A stretch of 9,298 nucleotides of DNA, taken from an uncultured Veillonella sp. Its GTDB lineage: Bacteria > Bacillota > Negativicutes > Veillonellales > Veillonellaceae. The stretch is from positions 1-9,298 of the forward strand of contig CAKQBP010000041.1 in assembly GCA_934216375.1 (NCBI GenBank), given 5' to 3'. Position 1 is the stretch's first letter; every line of letters begins with the position of its first letter. The translations under genes and the position numbers were made by a program. The notes under the pieces are model-generated. The model searched no databases, was not told the origin of the DNA, and saw only the letters and a list, made by a program, of their open reading frames with translations. This document shows positions 1 to 5,840 of the stretch, piece by piece.

Positions 1-356
1 TTCCGCAACGGCTTGTCTGCCGCAACGCGCTCAATACATATGCGATAATCGCCCTGCGCCAAGAACAAATTCACGGACTGCTGCAACTGATCCCGAATAG
101 CCACCATGTAGGGCTGCGCAATGGCACGCACATCGAGAGATGTAAGGAAGGACTTGGCCATCGGCAAAATGCCCCAAGACAACTGATACTTCTTGGCCCT
201 ATTAAACTCAACCCAATGATGAGCTTCAAAAGTCTTAAGCAACCGATGGACAGTGGCCTTGGGCAACGCCGTCGCATTCGCCAACTCGGTCACACCCAGC
301 GGGCCCGCCTCTAATAACTTGAGTATCTCTATACCACGCTCTATTGATTGAACCAT
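1..356 (-). CDS. IclR-family transcriptional regulator, N-terminal part (cut by window edge)
   Basis: The visible 118 residues begin MVQSIERGIEILKLLEAG, the usual opening of IclR-type regulators. A winged helix-turn-helix follows (about residues 18-41, with PLGVTELANATALPKATVHR as its core), then the start of the effector-binding domain (from about residue 70, including the segment VRAIAQPYMVAIRDQLQQSV). The remaining half or more of the protein lies beyond the left edge. IclR proteins bind DNA as dimers or tetramers and respond to small organic ligands; the ligand here is unknown. I chose the ATG at 356 because a GGA lies 7 bases upstream; an in-frame ATG at 362 is possible but sits one base from that GGA. 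By hand count the fragment is about 52% G+C with many TTG and GCG codons, unlike the AT-rich DNA beside it. Its target genes are probably to the left of the window. Confidence 0.9.
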   Translation of the reverse strand, partial: MVQSIERGIEILKLLEAGPLGVTELANATALPKATVHRLLKTFEAHHWVEFNRAKKYQLSWGILPMAKSFLTSLDVRAIAQPYMVAIRDQLQQSVNLFLAQGDYRICIERVAADKPLR

Positions 357-576
357 ATTCATATCCAAAGAAACATATTAACTCATTATCTTCTAATACA
401 TTTCTATTTCCTACTAAAACTAATGATACATTTAACAATATACATAATCCCTTAGATCACTTTTGATGCCTCTGAAAGACATAAAGTGCATCTAAGTCAT
501 TACAAACATAACAATAACACATTCATGAAGAATTTAAAAATGACTATGTTGCATAAGTCGTAGTTTCACTACCACA
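357..576. other. AT-rich intergenic region upstream of the IclR gene
   Basis: No coding sequence is supported here. The region must hold the promoter of the IclR-type gene, but no convincing -35/-10 pair stands out. It contains one imperfect inverted repeat, listed separately. Confidence 0.5.
451..496. repeat. Imperfect inverted repeat upstream of the IclR gene
   Basis: CTTAGATCACTTT at 451-463 is matched by AAAGTGCATCTAAG at 483-496, complementary except for one extra base in the right arm; the loop is 19 bases. It lies about 95-140 bases upstream of the IclR-type start codon. There is no T-run on either side, so it is not an intrinsic terminator. It could be an operator, but this is only inferred from position. 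Confidence 0.4.
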
Positions 577-623
577 AAAAGAACCATTAACACAATCCAT
601 CGTATTGTGTTAATGGTTCTTTT
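577..623 (-). terminator. Intrinsic terminator of the M20 hydrolase gene
   Basis: A perfect 20-bp stem (577-596 paired with 604-623) encloses a 7-base loop. Read on the minus strand, GAACC in the 3' arm is followed by five T residues (580-576). It lies about 110 bases after the stop codon of the hydrolase gene and before the IclR-type gene. The stem ends in four A-T pairs on each side, so it could work in both directions, but no plus-strand gene runs into it from the left. Confidence 0.85.
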
Positions 624-730
624 AATATAACTAAAATTTTATAGAAAGATTGCATTATAGCCAAGCTTTAAGTATTATCCCTACAACAGAATTAAAACTC
701 ATGTGTTTCTCCAAGCTTAGCAACAAACAC

Positions 731-1837
731 TTATTCTCCTAATAGCCGTTCTACTAAATCGATCCAAATAGAAACACCATTTTCTAAGGCACTTGTATCA
801 AAACTCATGTCAGGATGATGCAAACCTGGACGCAAATTACACCCAAGCCCAAAGAAACCTGCTTTTAAACTTGGCTTTTCCACAGTGTAGAAGAAGAAAT
901 CTTCACCACCTGGTGTGTAAATTGGATCAATACAGTTGCTTTCACCAAGAATAGAAGATATAGACTCAGCTAATAGAGCCGTTGCCTCATCATTTAACTC
1001 AGCTGCAGGAATACGGAAGGAATCCAAAACCTCAACAGTCGCACCAATAGAAGCAGCTGCCCCTTCAATAGCTGGTAAAAACTTAGCACAAAGCTCATCC
1101 ATCGTTTTATTATATTGTGCACGTAAATCCCATGTAACAACTGCTTTCGCTGGAATCGCATTCGTTACGCCAGAGTCACAAAGGAAACGAGTCGCCTTGA
1201 CACTATAATTATCAGTTGGTTTTAAATGAATAGCATTAACTGCATTAACCGCTTGAACCGCTGCATCCAAAGCATTAATTCCTAAATGAGGGCGGGCACC
1301 ATGAGCTGGCTTGCCATGAAAAGCAATGACCATACGGCAAGAGGACGCATAATGAATCGCAGGGCTAGCCTGGCCATTTTCTGCTTCTTCAAATGGACGC
1401 ACATGCGCACCAAAGATGTATTCTACATCATCAATAGCTCCACCCCTAATCATACTAGTCGCACCAGAACCTAGCTCTTCCGCGGGTTGGAATAAAATCT
1501 TTAACTTACCTCGTTTTACTAATTGCTTTTCTTTAATAATTTGAGCCGCAGCCAACAGCATTGACATATGTCCATCATGACCACAAGTATGACGAGATAC
1601 ATGTTTGCCATCGATAATATGACCAAGCGCATCCATGTCGGCACGAAGCGCTACCACAGGACCAGGTCTACCGCTATCATAGATACCGATGATACCCGTT
1701 TCTCCGCCCACATTACGTGTTACATCGTAGCCGTAACTTTCCAATTTTTCTGCTAAAAATGCGGAAGTCTTGAGCTCTTGAAAACCTTCTTCAGGAATTG
1801 TATGTAAATAATTATAGAAATTTAATACTTCACTCAT
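731..1837 (-). CDS. M20-family metallo-amidohydrolase / aminoacylase-like peptidase
   Basis: A 368-residue cytoplasmic protein with the full motif set of the amidohydrolase (HipO/aminoacylase-like) branch of M20 zinc peptidases: LHTIPEEGFQE (11-21), ALRADMDAL (63-71), CGHDGHM (85-91), FQPAEELGSGA (115-125), GAHVRP (142-147), the dimerisation-domain motif GKPAHGARPHLGINALDAA, GGEDFFFY and GLHHPDMSF (338-346). Expected metal ligands or catalytic residues are Cys85, His87, Glu119/Glu120, His144 and His340 or His341; none is missing. Such enzymes cleave N-acyl amino acids, small peptides or related amides; the substrate cannot be read from sequence. The start is the ATG at 1837, 8 bases after an AGAGG; an in-frame GTG at 1846 overlaps that ribosome binding site and is unlikely. 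The gene is divergent from yjiH-yjiG, which suggests a shared substrate. Confidence 0.92.
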   Translation of the reverse strand: MSEVLNFYNYLHTIPEEGFQELKTSAFLAEKLESYGYDVTRNVGGETGIIGIYDSGRPGPVVALRADMDALGHIIDGKHVSRHTCGHDGHMSMLLAAAQIIKEKQLVKRGKLKILFQPAEELGSGATSMIRGGAIDDVEYIFGAHVRPFEEAENGQASPAIHYASSCRMVIAFHGKPAHGARPHLGINALDAAVQAVNAVNAIHLKPTDNYSVKATRFLCDSGVTNAIPAKAVVTWDLRAQYNKTMDELCAKFLPAIEGAAASIGATVEVLDSFRIPAAELNDEATALLAESISSILGESNCIDPIYTPGGEDFFFYTVEKPSLKAGFFGLGCNLRPGLHHPDMSFDTSALENGVSIWIDLVERLLGE

Positions 1838-1877
1838 CGCCAACACCTCTTTCTATAGAATAGCGTCTAACACATTA

Positions 1878-1906
1878 ATTATACTACACAAATATCTGCT
1901 TTTAAA
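1878..1906 (-). promoter_or_regulatory. Candidate promoter of the M20 hydrolase gene
   Basis: On the minus strand a TATAAT box (1883-1878) is preceded by TTTAAA (1906-1901) with a 17-base spacer. The -10 box is perfect and the -35 box weak. Transcription would start about 35 bases upstream of the ATG at 1837. Confidence 0.5.
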
Positions 1907-1959
1907 TCAGTTTAAATAAAAACTTTTAATAATATATATAACTTTTATAAATGATATTC

Positions 1960-1989
1960 TTGCACTATTTATTATCTCTACTATATAAT
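1960..1989 (+). promoter_or_regulatory. Promoter of the yjiH-yjiG operon
   Basis: TTGCAC (1960-1965), an 18-base spacer and TATAAT (1984-1989) form a good sigma-70-type promoter. Transcription should start near 1996, giving a leader of about 40 bases before the start codon. The AGGAGG ribosome binding site at 2021-2026 is 8 bases from the ATG. Confidence 0.7.
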
Positions 1990-2034
1990 TATAAATCATA
2001 TAACTCTATGTGTTTTATGTAGGAGGTTAAAATC

Positions 2035-2715
2035 ATGAGTGACCCTAACAATGAGAAAAACTATACTCAATTTACTAAGAAGGTAACTGTCGGTTGCTAT
2101 ATTGCATTAGCTGTAGCAATCCTATTCTTCTCCGGATTACTTAACAATGTAGAAGGTTTTAAATGGCTCTCTGCTTTAGACTTTGCAACTATTTCTGGTA
2201 AATTTGGTACCATGGTTAACCCTGCAAAAAACACCTTTATTGGGGAAGGTGGCGTCAGCGCTCGCGCAGGCTTCCTCTTTGCCTTGGGCTTAACACCAAC
2301 AGTTATGTTGGCATTGGGTGTACTTGAGATTTTAGAACATTACGGTGCAATCCGTGCAGCCCATAAATTAATGACTCCATTATTGAAACCTATTTTAGGT
2401 ATCCCTGGATTAACTGGCCTTGCAATGATTACGGACTTACAAAGTACAGATGCAGGTGCAGCGATTACCAAAGACCTTTACGACAACAATCTAGTTAACC
2501 GTAAAGAATTAACAATCATGACGGCATGGCAGTATAGCGGTGCGGGCATGATTAACAACTACGTAGCCATTGGATCTGCTATTTTTGCGTACTTAACAGT
2601 ACCAATTATCCTTCCACTCATCGTAGTATTTGTTATGAAGTTCTTCGGTGGTGCCGTATGTCGAATCGCACTTAATACAGTATTCAAGGGAGATTTCAAA
2701 GATGAGCAACAATAA
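2035..2715 (+). CDS. yjiH: YjiH-like membrane protein, nucleoside-recognition (Gate) domain
   Basis: A 226-residue integral membrane protein resembling E. coli YjiH in length and sequence. Hydrophobic segments lie at about residues 18-36, 77-99, 165-188 and 184-204. The central conserved segment GLTGLAMITDLQSTDAGAA (125-143) is the Gate-type signature; another conserved patch is TAWQYSGAGMINNY (162-175). The protein should sit in the cytoplasmic membrane and work with YjiG, encoded immediately downstream, as a two-part transporter or channel. In E. coli the pair is linked to the isoaspartyl dipeptidase gene iadA; here a different hydrolase (M20 family) is divergent from it, so a peptide or acylated amino acid is a reasonable guess as cargo. 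The transported substrate is not established for this family. Confidence 0.85.
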   Translation: MSDPNNEKNYTQFTKKVTVGCYIALAVAILFFSGLLNNVEGFKWLSALDFATISGKFGTMVNPAKNTFIGEGGVSARAGFLFALGLTPTVMLALGVLEILEHYGAIRAAHKLMTPLLKPILGIPGLTGLAMITDLQSTDAGAAITKDLYDNNLVNRKELTIMTAWQYSGAGMINNYVAIGSAIFAYLTVPIILPLIVVFVMKFFGGAVCRIALNTVFKGDFKDEQQ

Positions 2716-3166
2716 AGAAACAAATAATCCATTTGATATATTTATTCGTGGTGCACGAAAAGGCTTTACGCTAGCCACTCAAAACTTATTACCAAACGTA
2801 TTGATGGCATATACACTTGCCGAGCTATTACGTATCTTAGGCATCATGGCATTTTTAGGTAACCTATTTGCTCCTGCAATGGCTTTATTTGGTCTTCCAG
2901 GTGAAAGTGTAACAATCTTGTTAACAGCTTGGTTATCCTACTCTGCTGGTATCGGCGTTGCAGTTAACTTACTTTCTAACAATACGATTGATATGATACA
3001 AGTGACTATTTTGGCTCCAGCTCTACTCTTAATGGGCTCCCAAATCCAATACATGGGCCGATTACTAGGTGTAGTTGAAGTACCTAAAAAGTATTGGCCA
3101 ATGCTTATGACGATCAGCGTGGTAAATGCATTGATTTCCATGGTTATCATGAAAATATTTGTATAA
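2702..3166 (+). CDS. yjiG: YjiG-like membrane protein, partner of YjiH
   Basis: A 154-residue membrane protein very like E. coli YjiG (about 150 residues). Shared blocks include FIRGARKGFTLATQNLLPNV (14-33), MALFGLPGES (60-69) and the tail region around GRLLGVVEVPKKYWP (119-133). Hydrophobic segments are at about residues 33-52, 69-89, 98-113 and 134-154. The start is the ATG at 2702, 9 bases after AAGGGAG (2686-2692); the reading frame is open further upstream but that part lies inside yjiH and has no ribosome binding site. It overlaps the end of yjiH by 14 bases, implying translational coupling and matched amounts of both proteins. Confidence 0.87.
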   Translation: MSNNKETNNPFDIFIRGARKGFTLATQNLLPNVLMAYTLAELLRILGIMAFLGNLFAPAMALFGLPGESVTILLTAWLSYSAGIGVAVNLLSNNTIDMIQVTILAPALLLMGSQIQYMGRLLGVVEVPKKYWPMLMTISVVNALISMVIMKIFV

Positions 3167-3217
3167 TATCAAGACAACAGAATACTTTAGCACTAATACA
3201 ATAATTGAAACAAACCA

Positions 3218-3256
3218 AAAGGCAGTACTAATATAAAATATAATAGTACTGCCTTT
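3218..3256 (+). terminator. Intrinsic terminator after yjiG
   Basis: A 13-bp stem (3218-3230 with 3244-3256; GGCAGTACTA against TAGTACTGCC plus A-T pairs) with a 13-base AT-rich loop, followed by TTTATTCTTTT. It lies about 50 bases after the yjiG stop codon and ends the yjiHG operon. Confidence 0.85.
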
Positions 3257-3332
3257 ATTCTTTTAACAAGATACCGAATATCTATATCACTATTAAAATA
3301 TAGAATATGTCTCATTCTCAACATTGCTTAAT

Positions 3333-3377
3333 ATGTATAGTATACATGTTGAATATTCATTCTACGTATGTTTTAAT
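3333..3377 (+). promoter_or_regulatory. Candidate promoter of the CodB-like permease gene with adjoining palindrome
   Basis: TTGAAT (3349-3354), a 17-base spacer and TTTAAT (3372-3377) make a plausible promoter, with transcription starting near 3384. Directly upstream is the perfect palindrome ATGTATAGTATACAT (3333-3347, 7-base arms around one G), a natural shape for a dimeric regulator's binding site. The regulator is unknown. The resulting leader would be about 150 bases long. Confidence 0.45.
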
Positions 3378-3466
3378 GAAGACAAATACCATTCGTTTAT
3401 GACAAATTAAATATCTATCCTTTATTAGAAAAATTCACTATATTTACACTACATAATAGGTCTTTA

Positions 3467-3512
3467 CTACCATGCTTATATAAATCTTAAAACGCATCAT
3501 GGTAGCTTTTTT
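3467..3512 (+). terminator. Terminator hairpin inside the 5' leader of the permease gene (possible attenuator)
   Basis: CTACCATG (3467-3474) pairs with CATGGTAG (3498-3505) around a 23-base loop and is followed at once by CTTTTTT. The run of T ends only 8 bases before the AAGGAG ribosome binding site (3521-3526) of the permease gene. No gene ends between the yjiG terminator and this one, so it lies in the leader transcript and may control read-through. I do not recognise a known riboswitch fold in the leader. Confidence 0.6.
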
Positions 3513-3535
3513 ATTACGTAAAGGAGTATAGATGT

Positions 3536-4840
3536 ATGAGTAAGGAGAAATTAGAGTTTGTTGAACCAGTTGCTACGAACACAGATAATGAGTACTCTAG
3601 AGAGCCTGTCCCGTTAGGGGCAAGGAAATCCTGCTTTTCTCTCACCATCGTTTGGACTGGATTCGTTTTTCTTGTTACTAGTATGATGGCTGGTGGCGGG
3701 TTAGCTGCAGGGCTAACTTTCAACGAATTATTATTAGCCATGATTCTAGGGAATATTTTCTTATGTATCATCGCAGGGCTAGTAAGTGTAATCGCCTATA
3801 AAACAGGCCTTACCTTTGCCCTTTTGACGAGATACAGCTTCGGTCAGGAAGGATCTAGAATTGCCTCTCTCTTCGTACCTATCGTCAATCTAGGTTGGTA
3901 CACGATTCAAGCGGCTTTATACGGACATTTTATTGCTCAAGTATTCAACCTTTCCTACACAGGCGAAATCATTGCTATGATGCTCAGCGCCGTTATCATG
4001 GGTATCTTTGCAATTCTCGGTATTAAATCACTTGCCGTATTCGGCTATATTGCGATTCCATCTATCGTATTCCTTTCACTAGGAACAGCGGCTCGCTCGG
4101 TTCAAACAATCGGTGGCTGGCAAGAACTATTTAACTATGTGCCATTGCAACCTATCGATTTACTGTCAGGTATTACCATCGTTATCGGTACGTGGATTCT
4201 ATCTACTGCCACATGTATCGCCGATATTATGCGCTATGGTAAAAGCAAGAAAGATGTTATTACAGCGAGCACAATCGGTCTATTGGGCGGCAATACGTTG
4301 ATGATCAGCTGCGGTGCTATCGCAGGCGTTGCTATGAATGATGGCGACTTAATCAACGTACTATTAAGCTTTGGTCTCGTGTTCCCAAGCTTACTATTGT
4401 TGACTACAAACATCTTTACCACAAATGGTGCGAACCTCTATTCCACATCATTGAACCTAGCAAATTCTTTCAAACTAAACAGAAATATTATGCTAGCCGT
4501 GCTCATTGCTATCTCTGCATTAGCAACAATGACACAACCATATAAAATCGACTCCCTCTTTGTATTCTTAAGTACACTAGGCATCATCGTTCCGCCACTA
4601 TGCGGTATTATCTTAGCAGACTTTTACCTGGTTCATCGCGGAAAATATATCGATTACAACAAAGCGACTTTCAAAAAATGGAATCTAGTTCCATGGATTA
4701 CATGGGTCATCGCATTAGTCTGTGTTAAATTCATACCATTCGGACTAGCTTCGCTGAACGGGATTGTAATCGGTGCCCTACTGTACGCACTCATTACGTA
4801 TATTGTTAAACCTAATGTTGTTGGTGAAAGCAAAGGGTGA
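3536..4840 (+). CDS. codB: CodB-like cytosine/purine permease (NCS1 family)
   Basis: A 434-residue integral membrane protein, close to the size of E. coli CodB (about 420), with some twelve hydrophobic segments. It aligns by eye with CodB throughout: REPVPLGARKSCFSLTIVW (22-40) near the N terminus, the MMAGGGLAAGL segment of helix 1, TRYSFGQEGS, NLGWYTIQ, the ATCIADIMRYGKSKKD segment, NIFTTNGANLYSTSLNLAN and the ILADFYLVHRGKY segment near the C terminus. NCS1 proteins carry nucleobases or related ring compounds into the cell with a cation; cytosine is the likeliest cargo by similarity, though no cytosine deaminase gene is next to it. The start at 3536 is 9 bases after AAGGAG. It forms an operon with the small gene 5 bases downstream, and its leader contains a terminator hairpin. 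Confidence 0.88.
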   Translation: MSKEKLEFVEPVATNTDNEYSREPVPLGARKSCFSLTIVWTGFVFLVTSMMAGGGLAAGLTFNELLLAMILGNIFLCIIAGLVSVIAYKTGLTFALLTRYSFGQEGSRIASLFVPIVNLGWYTIQAALYGHFIAQVFNLSYTGEIIAMMLSAVIMGIFAILGIKSLAVFGYIAIPSIVFLSLGTAARSVQTIGGWQELFNYVPLQPIDLLSGITIVIGTWILSTATCIADIMRYGKSKKDVITASTIGLLGGNTLMISCGAIAGVAMNDGDLINVLLSFGLVFPSLLLLTTNIFTTNGANLYSTSLNLANSFKLNRNIMLAVLIAISALATMTQPYKIDSLFVFLSTLGIIVPPLCGIILADFYLVHRGKYIDYNKATFKKWNLVPWITWVIALVCVKFIPFGLASLNGIVIGALLYALITYIVKPNVVGESKG

Positions 4841-4845
4841 TTATC

Positions 4846-5010
4846 ATGGCAATTCATAAACTATCCGCTATACTAGGCACAATCATTATGGGCATCGGAT
4901 CCTTTATCACCTGTCTAGCCACAAGTGAAAGCGTTATTACCCTTGGTAACAGCATACTCGTGGTAAGCATTATTATGATGGGATTTGGGTACTCGAAATG
5001 GCAGCCATAA
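4846..5010 (+). CDS. Small two-helix membrane protein of unknown function
   Basis: A 54-codon gene starting MAIHKLSAILGTIIMGIGSF and ending FGYSKWQP. Two hydrophobic stretches (about residues 6-25 and 31-48), joined by a short polar turn containing TSES, suggest a helical hairpin in the cytoplasmic membrane. A good ribosome binding site (AAGGGTG, overlapping the permease stop codon) lies 7 bases before the ATG, and the gene begins 5 bases after the permease, so the two are surely co-transcribed. It ends 26 bases before a strong terminator. I do not recognise the family; its position suggests a partner or regulator of the permease, but this is inference only. Confidence 0.75.
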   Translation: MAIHKLSAILGTIIMGIGSFITCLATSESVITLGNSILVVSIIMMGFGYSKWQP

Positions 5011-5036
5011 AAAAATTAATGTTTATATAAAATAAG

Positions 5037-5076
5037 AAAAAGCACTATCTAGAAATAATAAGATAGTGCTTTTTTT
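5037..5076. terminator. Bidirectional terminator shared by the permease operon and the CRISPR array
   Basis: AGCACTATCT (5041-5050) pairs with AGATAGTGCT (5061-5070); flanking A and T runs extend the stem to 14 bp (5037-5074) around a 10-base loop. On the plus strand the hairpin is followed by TTTTTT, ending the permease operon. On the minus strand it is followed by TTTTTCTTATTTT, so it can also stop transcripts leaving the CRISPR array. Confidence 0.88.
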
Positions 5077-5644
5077 GACCCCATTGGGGATTGTTTAATT
5101 TAACTATGTTGGAATTGTCATAGAATTAAAATTCACGTTGGATCACGTTTCCGTCCCCTAATGGGGATTATTTAATTTAACATCACCAATGAGCCAGCAG
5201 GTATTATCTTAGAAAGTATGCTCGAGTTTCCGTCCCCTAACGGAGATTATTTTATTTAACTTAAAAGGCAGCATTGATATTAACAATGAAATCAAACAAG
5301 AGTTTCCATCCCCACCAGGGGATTATTTAATTTAACACTTCTACACCAAGTCCGCTAAACTTCTTCTAAACTTTTCACTAGTTTCCGTCCCCTAATGGGG
5401 TTTATTTAATTTAACAAAAGCGAATGGCTCTATATTCCTTAAAAAAGGAACATCACGTTTCCGTCCCCTAATGGGGTTTATTTAATTTAACCTGATATAT
5501 TTGAATTAGTTAATATTTGTTAGCTAATATTTAGTTTCCGTCCCCTAATGGGGTTTATTTAATTTAACAAGTCGATACACATGTATTGATTTACCACCTG
5601 AAAGGGAAAGTTTCCGTCCCCTAATGGGGTTTATTTAATTTAAC
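5077..5644 (-). CRISPR. CRISPR array, seven 35-base repeats plus one eroded terminal repeat, seven spacers
   Basis: Full repeats start at 5147, 5226, 5302, 5381, 5457, 5534 and 5610. The four on the right (5381 to 5644) are identical; those at 5147, 5226 and 5302 differ from them at 1, 4 and 6 positions, and a decayed partial repeat (5077-5104) ends the array at the left. Spacers are 5105-5146, 5182-5225, 5261-5301, 5337-5380, 5416-5456, 5492-5533 and 5569-5609 (42, 44, 41, 44, 41, 42, 41 bases). Decay at the left places the leader at the right, beside cas2, so transcription is on the minus strand. In that direction each repeat starts GTTAAATT and ends GGAAAC; a CCCC-ATTA-GGGG hairpin occupies repeat positions 16-27, leaving an 8-base handle ACGGAAAC. 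This is the arrangement expected for Cas6 cleavage at the base of the stem in type III (or I) systems. Confidence 0.98.
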
Positions 5645-5759
5645 CCCGTCTTTGGAACAGCAGATATTTACTGGTTCCAAAACACAAAAAACGGCGGAGA
5701 TTACAAATTGATCCTAAAAAGCACTTTAGCAAACTAAAATAACACTGTTAAACCGCACC

Positions 5760-5768
5760 ATTATAACA
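5760..5768 (-). promoter_or_regulatory. Extended -10 promoter element, array-proximal
   Basis: On the minus strand TG, one base and a perfect TATAAT occupy 5768-5760. No good -35 box is present, which fits an extended -10 promoter. It is the best candidate for the promoter of the CRISPR precursor transcript. Confidence 0.5.
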
Positions 5769-5809
5769 ACGGCACAGATTTAATTTCTCAGGAGTTAAAT
5801 TCTAGACCC

Positions 5810-5840
5810 ATTATATCATATAGGGAAATAGATACTACAA
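5810..5840 (-). promoter_or_regulatory. Extended -10 promoter element, array-distal
   Basis: On the minus strand TGATATAAT lies at 5818-5810, with a weak -35-like TTGTAG at 5840-5835 and a rather long 19-base spacer. The -35-like hexamer overlaps the outer end of the long inverted repeat, so folding or protein binding there could affect it. Confidence 0.4.

Noticed and set aside
235..438. Minus-strand ORF overlapping the IclR gene start
   Set aside because: It is a different frame of the same DNA as the clear IclR-type helix-turn-helix domain and has no recognisable features.
542..559. Short inverted repeat GACTATG / CATAAGTC
   Set aside because: Seven imperfect pairs with a three-base loop and no T-run; not distinguishable from chance.
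661..718. Direct repeat CCAAGCTT at 661-668 and 711-718
   Set aside because: Eight bases only, without further matching context; likely chance.
936..1756. Plus-strand open frames opposite the M20 hydrolase
   Set aside because: They lie antisense to a gene with complete family motifs, lack ribosome binding sites and have no protein-like features.
1838..1846. GTG start for the M20 hydrolase at 1846
   Set aside because: The GTG is part of the AGAGGTG ribosome binding site serving the ATG at 1837.
2648..2701. Upstream extension of yjiG to 2648
   Set aside because: The extra 18 codons lie inside yjiH without a ribosome binding site; the ATG at 2702 has AAGGGAG 9 bases upstream and gives the normal YjiG N terminus.
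5440..5450. Small hairpin TTCCTT/AAGGAA within the spacer 5416-5456
   Set aside because: It is inside a spacer and so reflects the foreign source DNA, not a regulatory element of the array.
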